A stretch of DNA of 64,000 nucleotides from positions 1 to 64,000 of the forward strand of contig JAECRA010000018.1 of NCBI GenBank assembly GCA_015999985.1, in the 5' to 3' direction. Every line of letters begins with the position of its first letter. Positions within the stretch are counted from its first letter, which is position 1. Under the pieces are notes generated by a model. The model did no database searches. It worked only from the letters and a program-made list of their open reading frames with translations, and had not been told where the DNA came from. This document shows, in pieces, positions 24,294 through 33,500 of the stretch. Origin of the DNA: Comamonadaceae bacterium (GTDB lineage: Bacteria > Pseudomonadota > Gammaproteobacteria > Burkholderiales > Burkholderiaceae_C). Both the position numbers and the translations under genes were made by a program.

Positions 24294-25469
24294 ATGAACA
24301 CCTTAAAAGCCTGGGTCACCCGATATCAACTCGGAAGCCTCCTCATCCTGACCGTTTTGCTGGTGGTGGTGCTGCCACTTTCGCTGGATATCTTCCGCCT
24401 CAACCTGGTCGGCAAATACCTGACCTATGCATTTGTCGCCATCGGCCTGGTCATGCTCTGGGGTTATGGGGGCGTGCTCAGTCTGGGGCAAGGCGTCTTC
24501 TTCGGCCTGGGCGGTTATGCCATGGCCATGTTCCTGAAGCTGGAAGCTTCGGACCCGGAGAGCACCAAGATCCAGTCCACGCCAGGCATTCCTGACTTCA
24601 TGGACTGGAACCAGCTCACCGAACTGCCCACGTTCTGGCTGCCCTTCAAGAGCTTGCCCTTTGCGCTGGCTGCGGTGATCGTGATTCCTACCGTGCTGGC
24701 CTTTATCGTCAGCTTTGCGATGTTCAAACGGCGCGTGGGCGGCGTGTACTTTGCCATCATCACGCAAGCGGTGGCCTTGATTCTGACGGTGCTCATCATT
24801 GGCCAGCAAGGCTACACCGGCGGAGTGAACGGTATGACCGATCTGAAAACGCTGCTGGGCTGGGATGTTCGGACCGATAGTGCCAAGTACATCCTCTACT
24901 TTGTCTGCGTTGGGCTGCTGCTGGCGTCCATCGTTCTGTGCCGCTGGATTCAAACCAGCAAGCTGGGGACGCTGCTGCTGGCCATGCGCGACAAGGAAGA
25001 CCGTGTGCGGTTTTCCGGCTACGACGTAGCGAGCTTCCGGATCTTCGCCTTCTGCCTGGCAGCCGCTCTATCAGGCATTGGCGGGGCCATGTTCACGCTG
25101 CAAGTGGGTTTCATGTCTCCCAGCTTTGTGGGCATCGTGCCGTCTATTGAAATGGTCATCTTCGCAGCGGTCGGCGGGCGCATGAGCCTGGTGGGCGCCG
25201 TGTACGGCGCGCTGCTGGTGAACTGGGGCAAAACCTATTTCTCCGAGACCTTCCCTGACATGTGGTTGTTCCTCGTGGCGGCGCTGTTCATCGGCGTGAC
25301 CATGGCGTTTCCAATGGGCCTTGCAGGACTCTGGGCCGACAAGATTGTTCCATGGTGGAAGTCGCGCCGCACCAGCGTCTCCAAAGTGGACAGTGCTCCG
25401 CCCAAAGCCAAGCCTGCGTCTTTGACGCAAGACCCTGAAACGCCGGCATCGTCCATCCCAGCCGCTTGA
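24294..25469 (+). CDS. urtC: Urea/amide ABC transporter permease UrtC
   Basis: A 391-residue LivM-type permease. Hydrophobic helices start at about residue 14, and GYGGVLSLGQGVFFGLGGYAMAM is the family hallmark. The insertion around residues 82-120 (KLEASDPESTKIQ to LPTFWLPF) is characteristic of UrtC relative to LivM. The C-terminal 30 residues are a Pro/Ser/Lys-rich cytosolic tail. It follows urtB by 18 bp and pairs with it in the membrane. Confidence 0.92.
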   Translation: MNTLKAWVTRYQLGSLLILTVLLVVVLPLSLDIFRLNLVGKYLTYAFVAIGLVMLWGYGGVLSLGQGVFFGLGGYAMAMFLKLEASDPESTKIQSTPGIPDFMDWNQLTELPTFWLPFKSLPFALAAVIVIPTVLAFIVSFAMFKRRVGGVYFAIITQAVALILTVLIIGQQGYTGGVNGMTDLKTLLGWDVRTDSAKYILYFVCVGLLLASIVLCRWIQTSKLGTLLLAMRDKEDRVRFSGYDVASFRIFAFCLAAALSGIGGAMFTLQVGFMSPSFVGIVPSIEMVIFAAVGGRMSLVGAVYGALLVNWGKTYFSETFPDMWLFLVAALFIGVTMAFPMGLAGLWADKIVPWWKSRRTSVSKVDSAPPKAKPASLTQDPETPASSIPAA

Positions 25470-25507
25470 GGCGGCTGGGTGATTGAGACAAACCTGAGGA
25501 TCGAAAA

Positions 25508-26251
25508 ATGGGCAATATCGATTTCGCACTGACGGTCGAGGATCTGACCGTCTCCTTTGACGGCTTCAAGGCCATAGACAACCTTGCGCTCTACATCGAC
25601 AAGAACGAGCTGCGAGTGATCATTGGCCCTAACGGTGCCGGCAAGACGACGCTTCTGGATCTGATTTGCGGCAAGACGCGTGCGAGCGCCGGCAGCATCA
25701 AGTTCAAGGACGAAGAAATCATCGGCTTGCCTGAGCACGTGCGCGTGCGTCGTGGCATTGGCCGCAAGTTCCAGACGCCTTCCATCTACGAGAACCTCTC
25801 GGTGTTTCAGAACCTGGAGGTGTCCTATCCCTCTGGCCGTTCCGTGTTCGGCGCGTTGGCATTCAAGTGCACGCAGGAGGTGCGCTCGCGCATCGATGCA
25901 GTGGCCGCCGAGATAGGCATGTCCGACAAGCTGGACACGGAAGCTGGTTTGCTCTCGCATGGACAGAAGCAGTGGCTCGAAATTGGCATGCTGCTGATGC
26001 AGGAGCCCGAGCTGCTGATGCTCGATGAGCCCATCGCGGGTATGAGCGCCAAGGAGCGTGACCTCACGGCCGAGCTGCTGCACCGCATCTGCAAGAACCG
26101 GTCAGTGATCGTGATTGAACACGACATGGACTTTGTCAAGAAGATCGCTCACAAGGTGACGGTGATGCACCAAGGAAAGATTCTTGCAGAAGGCTCCATG
26201 GAAAAAGTCCAGGCCGATCCCAAGGTCGTCGATGTCTACCTGGGTCACTGA
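25508..26251 (+). CDS. urtD: Urea/amide ABC transporter ATP-binding protein UrtD
   Basis: A 247-residue ABC ATPase of the LivG/UrtD group. Walker A GPNGAGKTT is near 40-48, the signature motif reads LSHGQKQWLEIGM and Walker B is LLMLDEP. The stretch RGIGRKFQTPSIYENLSVFQN is UrtD-like. It powers uptake through UrtBC with UrtE. The start has AGGA upstream (gaggatcgaaaa). Confidence 0.93.
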   Translation: MGNIDFALTVEDLTVSFDGFKAIDNLALYIDKNELRVIIGPNGAGKTTLLDLICGKTRASAGSIKFKDEEIIGLPEHVRVRRGIGRKFQTPSIYENLSVFQNLEVSYPSGRSVFGALAFKCTQEVRSRIDAVAAEIGMSDKLDTEAGLLSHGQKQWLEIGMLLMQEPELLMLDEPIAGMSAKERDLTAELLHRICKNRSVIVIEHDMDFVKKIAHKVTVMHQGKILAEGSMEKVQADPKVVDVYLGH

Positions 26252-26275
26252 GCCCGCATCCAAGGGAGAACTGAA

Positions 26276-26965
26276 ATGCTGAAAGTCAAGGATCTGTTCG
26301 TAGCCTATGGTCAAAGCGAGGCACTGCACGGTATCTCGTTCGACGCACAGGCCAATGAGACGGTCGCCATCATGGGACGCAATGGCATGGGCAAGACCAC
26401 CTTGTTCAAAAGCCTCATGGGTGTCTTGCCCATCAAGACAGGCCAGGTCACTGTGGGGGGGCAGGATGTCTCCAAGGACCCGGCCTTCCGCCGCGTCGCC
26501 AAGGGGATTGCCTATGTGCCGCAGGGCCGCATGATTTTCCCTACGCTGACAGTGACGGAAAACATCCAGACGGGCCTGGAGAACGCCAAGGACAAGTCTA
26601 TCCCGGATGAGATCTATGCGCTCTTTCCGGTGCTGTGGGACATGCGCGGTCGCAAGGGGGGCAATCTCTCGGGCGGTCAACAGCAGCAGTTGGCCATCGC
26701 GCGCGCGCTGGTCACCAACCCCAAAGTCCTCCTGCTGGACGAGCCGACGGAAGGCATTCAGCCCTCCATCATCAAAGACATCGCCCGCGCGCTCAATGAG
26801 ATTCGCAAGATGCGCAAGCTGACCATCGTGGTGTCCGAGCAGGTGCTCTCATTTGCCATGGACGTGGCCGATCGCCTGTTCGTGATCGAAGGCGGACGCC
26901 TTGTGCACGAAACAGCCCGAGCGGACACCGACCAGGCACGCATCAAGTCTTATCTCTCTGTTTGA
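26276..26965 (+). CDS. urtE: Urea/amide ABC transporter ATP-binding protein UrtE
   Basis: A 229-residue ABC ATPase of the LivF/UrtE group. Walker A is GRNGMGKTT (37-45), the signature is LSGGQQQQLAIARAL and Walker B is VLLLDEPTEG. It partners UrtD. The gene starts 24 bp after urtD with a GGGAG ribosome site. The end is followed by a 77-bp gap before fmdA. Confidence 0.93.
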   Translation: MLKVKDLFVAYGQSEALHGISFDAQANETVAIMGRNGMGKTTLFKSLMGVLPIKTGQVTVGGQDVSKDPAFRRVAKGIAYVPQGRMIFPTLTVTENIQTGLENAKDKSIPDEIYALFPVLWDMRGRKGGNLSGGQQQQLAIARALVTNPKVLLLDEPTEGIQPSIIKDIARALNEIRKMRKLTIVVSEQVLSFAMDVADRLFVIEGGRLVHETARADTDQARIKSYLSV

Positions 26966-27042
26966 TTTTCTCAGTTAGCGGCCTTTCCAAGAAGAAAAGC
27001 TTGGAGCCCTCTTTATTTCCAGCCAACCACAAGGAGCACGTC

Positions 27043-28266
27043 ATGGCAGAAACCCTCGTCAAGGTCGATCTTTCTCAACCCGCCACCACCAACGAAAAAG
27101 TTCACAACCGTTGGCACCCGGACATTCCCATGGCTTGCTGGGTCAACCCCGGTGACGATTTCATTCTCGAAACCTACGACTGGACGGGCGGGTTCATCAA
27201 GAACAACGACAGCGCCGATGACGTCCGTGACGTCGACCTGACCACGGTGCACTACCTCTCCGGCCCTGTGGGTGTCAAAGGCGCTGAGCCAGGAGATCTG
27301 CTGGTGGTGGAACTGCTGGACATCGGTGCCAAGCAAGAAAGCCAGTGGGGTTTCAACGGGTTCTTCTCGCAGAAAAATGGCGGTGGTTTCCTGACCGATC
27401 ACTTCCCCTTGGCGCAAAAATCCATCTGGGATTTTGAGGGCATGTTCACCAAGTCGCGGCACATCCCAGGTGTGCGTTACGCGGGTTTGATTCACCCCGG
27501 TTTGATCGGTACGCTGCCCGATCCCAAGATGCTGGAAAACTGGAATACCCGTGAGCAAAAGCTCATTGACACCAACCCCACCGGCAACCTGGCCAACCCC
27601 CCCTTCGCGGGCACTGCCCACATGGGTTCCCTGAAGGGTGAAGCACGCGACAAGGCTGCAGCCACAGGCGCGCGCACGGTACCTCCACGCGAACACGGTG
27701 GCAACTGCGACATCAAGGATCTCTCGCGCGGCTCCAAGGTGTTTTTCCCGGTCTACGTGGATGGCGCCGGTCTGTCTGTAGGTGACCTGCACTTCAGCCA
27801 GGGCGATGGTGAGATCACTTTCTGCGGCGCCATTGAGATGGCCGGATGGGTGCACATGAAAGTGCAGATCATCAAGGGCGGCATGGCCATGTACGGCATC
27901 AAGAACCCGATCTTCAAGCCCAGCATCATCGCGCCTGCCTACAACGACTACGTGATCTTCGAAGGCATCAGCGTCGACGAAAGCGGAAAGCAGTACTACC
28001 TTGATGTCAATGTGGCCTACAAGCAAGCCTGCTTGAACGCCATCGAATACCTGAAGAAGTTTGGCTATTCCGGTGCGCAGGCGTACTCCATTCTGGGTAC
28101 GGCTCCGGTGCAAGGGCATATCAGCGGGGTGGTCGACGTGCCCAATGCCTGCGCCACGCTGTGGCTTCCGACGCAGATCTTCGACTTCGACATCAACCCC
28201 AACGCCTCGGGTCCGATCAAGCACATCGATGGCAGCATCGATATGCCCATCTCTCAAGACAAGTAA
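27043..28266 (+). CDS. fmdA: Formamidase (acetamidase/formamidase family)
   Basis: A 407-residue cytosolic amidase, the same length as the formamidase FmdA of Methylophilus methylotrophus. The ATG at 27043 has AAGGAG at 27031-27036. The family pattern is clear: HNRWHPDIPMACWVNPGD, the LSGPVGVKGAEPGDLL segment and the GGNCDIKDLSRGSKVFFPV block. These enzymes are metal-dependent and hydrolyse formamide, and sometimes other short amides, to ammonia and the acid. It lies after the ABC transporter and directly before fmdB, the arrangement known for fmd clusters. Expression is probably nitrogen or amide controlled through the divergent sensor pair. Confidence 0.94.
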   Translation: MAETLVKVDLSQPATTNEKVHNRWHPDIPMACWVNPGDDFILETYDWTGGFIKNNDSADDVRDVDLTTVHYLSGPVGVKGAEPGDLLVVELLDIGAKQESQWGFNGFFSQKNGGGFLTDHFPLAQKSIWDFEGMFTKSRHIPGVRYAGLIHPGLIGTLPDPKMLENWNTREQKLIDTNPTGNLANPPFAGTAHMGSLKGEARDKAAATGARTVPPREHGGNCDIKDLSRGSKVFFPVYVDGAGLSVGDLHFSQGDGEITFCGAIEMAGWVHMKVQIIKGGMAMYGIKNPIFKPSIIAPAYNDYVIFEGISVDESGKQYYLDVNVAYKQACLNAIEYLKKFGYSGAQAYSILGTAPVQGHISGVVDVPNACATLWLPTQIFDFDINPNASGPIKHIDGSIDMPISQDK

Positions 28267-28276
28267 AGGAGCCGTC

Positions 28277-28636
28277 ATGCCAACCTACGACTATGCATGT
28301 GATGACTGCGGCGAATTCGATGCGATTCGCAGGCTGGCAGATCGCAACGAGCCTTGTGACTGTCCGTGGTGCGGTACCGCTTCGCGGCGCGTCATGTCGC
28401 AGGCCCCGGCCCTGGCGTGCACCACACCGCAGCAACGCCGTGCGGTGGAGCTCAACGAGCGATCGCGGCATGCGCCGCGTTCCTCGCGCGATGTCGACCC
28501 CGGAAATTATGGGCGCTTGCGGCACCCCAGTGGTTGCGGTTGCTGCGGCACCAAGACCAAAGCCAAGGCCACTCCGACGGAGCAGCCAGCCATGAAAGCT
28601 CAGGTTGGCCGGCGCCCCTGGATGATCAGTCATTAA
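28277..28636 (+). CDS. fmdB: FmdB family zinc-ribbon protein
   Basis: A 119-residue small protein. The first 40 residues form an FmdB/CxxC zinc ribbon (YDYACDDCGEFD and PCDCPWCG). The remainder is basic and low in structure, with a second Cys cluster SGCGCCG near residue 96. The ATG at 28277 follows fmdA by 10 bp with AAAGGAG at 28265-28271. FmdB proteins were first proposed to regulate fmd genes, but the role remains unproved. Confidence 0.9.
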   Translation: MPTYDYACDDCGEFDAIRRLADRNEPCDCPWCGTASRRVMSQAPALACTTPQQRRAVELNERSRHAPRSSRDVDPGNYGRLRHPSGCGCCGTKTKAKATPTEQPAMKAQVGRRPWMISH

Positions 28637-28743
28637 GAAGGTGTGAACGAATCCCTCCTGCCCGCCTTGGATCGGGCGGCTTCTGAGGGCCCTTTTGGGC
28701 ACGCAGATTTCATTCGCACTTTCTAATTAACGAGCGTTTCACC

Positions 28744-29781
28744 ATGATTCACGGCGATATTTCAAGCAGTGACGACACAGTAGGTGTGGCCGTCGTCAAC
28801 TACAAGATGCCACGCCTGCATAACAAGGCGGAAGTACTGGCCAACGCCCACAAGATTGCCGACATGCTGATCGGCATGAAACGGGGTCTGCCGGGCATGG
28901 ATCTCGTGATTTTCCCGGAGTACAGCACCCAGGGCATCATGTACGACTCGCAAGAGATGTACGACACTGCGGCCTGTATTCCCGGCGACGAAACCGAGAT
29001 CTTTTCAGCGGCCTGCCGTAAGGCGAAAGTCTGGGGTGTGTTCTCTCTGACTGGAGAGCGCCATGAAGAGCATCCCAACAAGGCGCCTTACAACACACTC
29101 ATCTTGATGAACGACCAGGGTGAGATCGTGCAGAAGTACCGCAAGATCATGCCCTGGGTGCCGATCGAAGGTTGGTATCCCGGCAACTGCACCTATGTGA
29201 GCGAAGGCCCCAAGGGGCTGAAGGTCAGCCTCATCATTTGCGACGACGGCAACTACCCCGAGATCTGGCGTGATTGCGCCATGAAAGGCGCTGAACTCAT
29301 CGTGCGCTGCCAAGGCTATATGTATCCCGCCAAGGAGCAGCAGATCCTGATCAGCAAAGCCATGGCGTTTGCCAACAACACCTATGTGGCGGTGGCCAAT
29401 GCGGCGGGCTTCGATGGTGTCTACAGCTATTTTGGCCACAGTGCGCTCATCGGCTTTGACGGTAGAACGCTGGGCGAGTGTGGCGAGGAAGAATATGGCG
29501 TGCAGTACGCAGCGCTATCCAAAAGCCTCATTCGGGACTTCCGCAAGAACGGGCAGAGCGAGAACCACTTGTTCAAGCTGGTGCACCGAGGCTATACCGG
29601 CATGATCAACTCGGGCGATGGCGTTCAAGGCGAAGCCAACTGCCCGTATGACTTCTACGCCAGATGGATCAATGACCCCGAGGGCACGCGCAAATCCGTG
29701 GAGGCTTTCACGCGCAGTACCGTGGGCACGCCAGAGTGCCCCATCGAAGGCATCCCGAATCAGGCGCCTGAGCATCGTTGA
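28744..29781 (+). CDS. amiE: Aliphatic amidase
   Basis: A 345-residue nitrilase-superfamily amidase, nearly full-length collinear with Pseudomonas AmiE (346 residues), opening [22 protein letters not shown]. The catalytic triad positions are Glu59 (FPEYS), Lys134 (QKYRK) and Cys166 ([16 protein letters not shown]), exactly as in AmiE. It hydrolyses short aliphatic amides such as acetamide and propionamide to acids and ammonia, in the cytosol. The gene lies 107 bp after fmdB; the gap holds a weak GC hairpin. A second amidase beside FmdA widens the range of amides that the transporter-fed pathway could use. Confidence 0.96.
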   Translation: MIHGDISSSDDTVGVAVVNYKMPRLHNKAEVLANAHKIADMLIGMKRGLPGMDLVIFPEYSTQGIMYDSQEMYDTAACIPGDETEIFSAACRKAKVWGVFSLTGERHEEHPNKAPYNTLILMNDQGEIVQKYRKIMPWVPIEGWYPGNCTYVSEGPKGLKVSLIICDDGNYPEIWRDCAMKGAELIVRCQGYMYPAKEQQILISKAMAFANNTYVAVANAAGFDGVYSYFGHSALIGFDGRTLGECGEEEYGVQYAALSKSLIRDFRKNGQSENHLFKLVHRGYTGMINSGDGVQGEANCPYDFYARWINDPEGTRKSVEAFTRSTVGTPECPIEGIPNQAPEHR

Positions 29782-29806
29782 GGTTTTAGCTATCTGGGAG
29801 AGGAAA

Positions 29807-30616
29807 GTGGTGCCGCATCCGCTTGATGGATTTCGTTTGGTCGATGAGCCCTACTACGCCCCCGTGGCAGGCGAGATCGAACTCTTCGAGCGTGCGTGGA
29901 AGCACCGTTTGCCGATGCTTCTGAAAGGGCCTACGGGTTGCGGCAAGACGCGGTTCGTCGAGCATATGGCCTGGCGCCTGGGCTTACCGCTGGTGACCGT
30001 GGCCTGCAACGAAGACATGACCGCGGCCGATCTGACCGGCCGGTATTTGCTGGATTCCGGTGGCACCTTTTGGCAAGATGGCCCGCTAACCTTGGCCGCT
30101 CGGCATGGAGGGATCTGTTATCTCGACGAGATCGTCGAAGCGCATGCCGACACCACCACGGCCATACATCCGTTGACCGATGCTCGCCGCATTCTGCCGC
30201 TGGAGCGACATGGTGAATTGTTGCGCGCTCACCCTGATTTTCTGTTGGTGGCTTCATACAACCCGGGTTACCACGGAAGAGGCAAGGGGCTGAAGGCATC
30301 CACTCGGCAGCGCTTCGGCAGCTTTTCATTTGGCTATCCGGCGCCGGAGGCTGAAGCCGCCATCGTGGCGCACGAGTCAGGGGTGGCGCTGGAGGTCGCG
30401 GAGCAACTCGTGAAGCTGGCAGGGCGCACGCGTGAGCTGCTCGAAGATGGGCTTGACGAGGGCGCCTCCACACGCATGTTGATCCGTGCCGGCTATCTGA
30501 TTCGCGATGGCGCAGACATCATGGATGCGGTGCGTTTGAACGTCACTCAGGCCCTTAGCGATGACCCCGAGGTGGAAGCCAGCCTGCAGGCGCTGGCTCA
30601 AGCCTGTGTCGGCTGA
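29807..30616 (+). CDS. MoxR/CbbQ-type AAA+ ATPase
   Basis: A 269-residue AAA+ ATPase. The GTG at 29807 (or 29810) is chosen because an AGAGG ribosome site precedes it and it follows amiE by 25 bp; the upstream in-frame codons lie inside amiE. Walker A GPTGCGKT is at 41-48, Walker B ICYLDEI at 103-109 and sensor 1 is VASYNPGY around 148-155. The length and pattern fit the CbbQ/NirQ/NorQ subgroup. These work with a VWA protein to remodel or activate a client enzyme; in CbbQ-CbbO the client is Rubisco. The client here is not known. Its operon place suggests an amidase or transporter component. Confidence 0.9.
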   Translation: MVPHPLDGFRLVDEPYYAPVAGEIELFERAWKHRLPMLLKGPTGCGKTRFVEHMAWRLGLPLVTVACNEDMTAADLTGRYLLDSGGTFWQDGPLTLAARHGGICYLDEIVEAHADTTTAIHPLTDARRILPLERHGELLRAHPDFLLVASYNPGYHGRGKGLKASTRQRFGSFSFGYPAPEAEAAIVAHESGVALEVAEQLVKLAGRTRELLEDGLDEGASTRMLIRAGYLIRDGADIMDAVRLNVTQALSDDPEVEASLQALAQACVG

Positions 30617-32174
30617 GCACCCGAAAAACCCTCTGAGAGGCGAAGCGCTGCTGTTACATGCGCTTTCGGGCAGGCCCGGTGGTGTGCAATTTCTGCCCAC
30701 AGAAGAGGGGGCTCATGCGCGCCCCATACTGACCGATTCCGCCTTGCTGTTTTCGTCCGACCTGGCCGCGGCGAGTCGCCATGCTGCAGTGGCACATGCC
30801 GCAGCGCACTGGTTGTATTCCACGCCACACCAGGCCACGGGCGCCATGAAGCCCATGGCGCTTGCGGTTGTGGCGAGCCTGGAGGATGCACGGGTAGAGC
30901 ATCTGCTCGTCCAGCAATTTCCCGGCACCAGGCATTGGTTTCTCAGCGCTCTGCGCGCGACTTCCGCCGATGGCCTCGGGATGGAGGCCCTGCTCGCGCG
31001 GCTTAGCCGTGCGCTATGGGATGAGCAGTGGGTGGATCCCAATCCCTGGGTCGGCAGAGCTCGTGAGCGCGTGGCTCAGGCTGCGGCTCAGTTCGGCTGG
31101 AGCGATGCGTCCGTGTATCGCCGTTTAGGCGGCGTCCTGGCCAATGAACTGGGGCAGATGCGCGTGCGTATGGAGCCGAAACACACGCAGCCCATCGCCT
31201 ATCGTGATGACCACAGCTGGCTTTGGTTGCATGAGGCCACCAGCGCGCAGGCGACCGATGTCGAGACTTCGCACGCCCCCGAACGCGCGAGCTCTGGTGC
31301 CTCGGGTCCGAGGCAGCACCTTCCCAACCCGTCCATCCATTGGTACCCAGAGTGGGACTATCGGATCAAGTACCTCAAGCCGGGATGGGCTGCCGTGCAT
31401 GAATATGCAAACGGAGCCTTGGCCATGCCTTGCGCCCGCGCCCGCACCAAATCCTTGCTGAATGAAAACAGTCCTCGCTCTCTCAAGCGTCAGCTTGATG
31501 GCTCTGCGCTTGATCTGGATTCTTGCGTGCGTCTGCGGGTCGATGAAGCCATGGGGGCGCCACCTGATACGCGTGTGTTCGAGCGCCCCCTTGCCCGGCC
31601 GCAGCCCTTTGCTTTGCTTATCCTTCTGGATCTGTCGGCTTCGATGAATGCCGAGCTTGCCCGAGGAGGCAGCCTGCTGGCGCTCGCGCGTGAGGCCAGT
31701 TTGTCTCTTTTAACAGTGGCTCGCTCCATAGGTGGAGTGGCCGCTATACATGGTTTCAACTCCAATACGCGGCAAGCCATACGTTATGAATGCCTGCTGG
31801 ACTTTGACATAGCCACGGATGAATCAACCCGATTGCACACGGCACAAGCGCAGCACTCAACCCGCCTGGGCAGTGCGCTGCGCCACGCCACGAAGCGCCT
31901 AGGTGCTCGGCCTGAACATCATCGCTTGCTGTTGGTGCTGACCGATGGAGCCCCCAGCGATGTCGATGTCTTCGAGCCGCGCTATCTGGTCGAGGATGCG
32001 CGCCATGCTGTTCTGGCCGCTCGCCGCGCGGGCATCCGTACGATGTGCCTGGCGGGTGGCGGTGAAGACCGTCCCGCGATTTCGCGGATTTTCGGGCATC
32101 AGGCCAAAGCAATCCGAGCCTTGCACCGCATTCCCCGGCAATTGCAGGGAATGTTGTTGCGGGCTCTGAATTAG
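30606..32174 (+). CDS. VWA domain protein of the CbbO/NorD/CobT type
   Basis: A 522-residue protein starting at GTG 30606, overlapping the ATPase gene by 11 bp. The N-terminal half is helical and of unknown detail. The C-terminal VWA domain from about residue 335 has the MIDAS motif D342-x-S344-x-S346 (DLSAS), a RLGSALRHAT segment and TDGAPSD at 446-452, which should bind a divalent metal. The family partners a MoxR-type ATPase as an adaptor to its target. The start is coupled to the ATPase stop rather than preceded by a good ribosome site. It is the last gene of the operon; the terminator-like hairpin at 32208-32228 follows. Confidence 0.88.
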   Translation: MSAEHPKNPLRGEALLLHALSGRPGGVQFLPTEEGAHARPILTDSALLFSSDLAAASRHAAVAHAAAHWLYSTPHQATGAMKPMALAVVASLEDARVEHLLVQQFPGTRHWFLSALRATSADGLGMEALLARLSRALWDEQWVDPNPWVGRARERVAQAAAQFGWSDASVYRRLGGVLANELGQMRVRMEPKHTQPIAYRDDHSWLWLHEATSAQATDVETSHAPERASSGASGPRQHLPNPSIHWYPEWDYRIKYLKPGWAAVHEYANGALAMPCARARTKSLLNENSPRSLKRQLDGSALDLDSCVRLRVDEAMGAPPDTRVFERPLARPQPFALLILLDLSASMNAELARGGSLLALAREASLSLLTVARSIGGVAAIHGFNSNTRQAIRYECLLDFDIATDESTRLHTAQAQHSTRLGSALRHATKRLGARPEHHRLLLVLTDGAPSDVDVFEPRYLVEDARHAVLAARRAGIRTMCLAGGGEDRPAISRIFGHQAKAIRALHRIPRQLQGMLLRALN

Positions 32175-32207
32175 AAGCCGCAGATCCAAGACCAGAGGAA
32201 AAGAAAA

Positions 32208-32228
32208 CGCCCCTGCGATGCAGGAGCG
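32208..32228 (-). terminator. Terminator between the amide operon and wrbA
   Basis: A 9-bp stem with one mismatch, CGCCCCTGC/GCAGGAGCG, and a three-base loop. Read on the minus strand it is followed by TTTTCTTTT, so it terminates wrbA well; on the plus strand the T-run is poor and it can only help end the amide operon. Confidence 0.75.
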
Positions 32229-32242
32229 CCTTGTACCTTTTC

Positions 32243-32845
32243 TTAAGCGGGGAACAGCTTGTTGGCTGTCTCGGCGATCAATTTCCCTTGGTGGCGGGCA
32301 CCGTCGAGTTCAATGGCGCTAGGCTGGCGTTGGCCTTGGCCGCCAGCTATCGTGGTCGCACCATAGGGGCTGCCGCCGACGATTTCGTCGATGGTCATCT
32401 GCCCTGCATGGCTGTAGGGCAAGCCGACCACCACCATGCCGAAGTGCATCAGGTTGGTGATGATGGAAAACAGAGTCACTTCCTGACCACCGTGTTGTGT
32501 GGCTGTGGATGTAAAGGCGCCACCGACCTTGCCGTTGAGGGCGCCGCGGGCCCACAAACCGCCCGCCTGATCAAGAAAGGCCGCCATTTGCGATGGCATG
32601 CGGCCAAAGCGGGTGGGCGCACCGATCACGATCGCATCGTAGTTTGCAAGTTCTTCGATCGTCGCGACGGGCGCTGCCTGGTCAAGCTTGAAATAGGCGG
32701 TTTTCGCCACTTCGGTTGGCACAGTTTCAGGTACACGTTTGACGTCGACTTGGGCACCTGTTGCGCGAGCGCCTTCAGCCACAGCGTTGGCCATGGTTTC
32801 GAGGTGGCCGTAGGAGGAGTAATAGAGAACCAGAACTTTGGACAT
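32243..32845 (-). CDS. wrbA: WrbA-type NAD(P)H:quinone oxidoreductase
   Basis: A 200-residue flavodoxin-fold protein. The FMN phosphate loop SSYGHLETM is at 10-18 and [13 protein letters not shown] at 75-87, both hallmark WrbA segments, with [11 protein letters not shown] further on. It makes two-electron reductions of quinones, avoiding semiquinone stress. It is convergent with the amide operon, not part of it. Length and motif order are complete. Confidence 0.94.
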   Translation of the reverse strand: MSKVLVLYYSSYGHLETMANAVAEGARATGAQVDVKRVPETVPTEVAKTAYFKLDQAAPVATIEELANYDAIVIGAPTRFGRMPSQMAAFLDQAGGLWARGALNGKVGGAFTSTATQHGGQEVTLFSIITNLMHFGMVVVGLPYSHAGQMTIDEIVGGSPYGATTIAGGQGQRQPSAIELDGARHQGKLIAETANKLFPA

Positions 32846-33500
32846 GAATACGATGCTCGAAAAAGGTTGATGGAGATGTGGCGAAGACGACCGTCTTCGT
32901 AGGCATCAACCTTACCGGCAATCTGTGGCGACAAACACCCACCCTGGCTCAACACACTGTTTCACGGATGGCGGTAATCGATGTGAACTGTGACTCCCTC
33001 TCCCTATGGGAGAGGGTGGGGCGGGGCCGGCCAACCGGTGAGGGCAAGCGGCGATTGACTTGTTAACTGTGCTCTCTATCTAATTACGTTCTGCTCTTGC
33101 ATTGAGGTCGGAGGCCGGGGAGTGCGCCCGGCAGCGCAGTCACTTTCGTTCGCTCCGCCGAAAGAAAGTAACCAAAGAAAGGGCGGCCCCACCGTCCGTG
33201 TCCCTTCGCTACGCTGCGGGCAACCTGCGCTGCTCGCGCGAAGGGCGGTGTCGCAGAAACTCCCTGCGTTCACTTCGCTCACTTCGGTCAAACAACTGCG
33301 ACAAGCTAGATCACGAAGCAAGAGCATCTTGCAGTGCTCTTGCCCGCCCCTCGCACTGCGCTGCTCAGCACGTCCAGAGGGGTGAAACACCCACTCGGGC
33401 CATTGCTTCGCTCGGCCCTCGAATAACTAGTCGCTGGCGCGAGCATCTTGTTCTCTCTCCCAAAGGGAGGGGGAACAAGAAAAGACGCGATCAGCGGCTT
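32846..33500. repeat. Gene-free 655-base spacer with repetitive sequence
   Basis: It holds an inverted pair CCCTCTCCC/GGGAGAGGG at 32996-33016 and the following GTGAGGGCAAGCG (33040-33052), both also at 41532-41571. A stretch at about 33080-33420, read in one frame, gives peptides like FRSLRRKKVTKER and SLRCGQPALLARR that I recognise as a common repeated intergenic sequence of beta-proteobacteria often mis-annotated as a gene. A 30-base imperfect palindrome TTGTTC...GAACAA at 33449-33478 lies just past the cydB stop and may end that operon. No gene is supported. Confidence 0.55.

Noticed and set aside
27013-28278. A 421-codon open frame antisense to fmdA
   Set aside because: It mirrors the conserved formamidase gene and shows no protein family likeness of its own.
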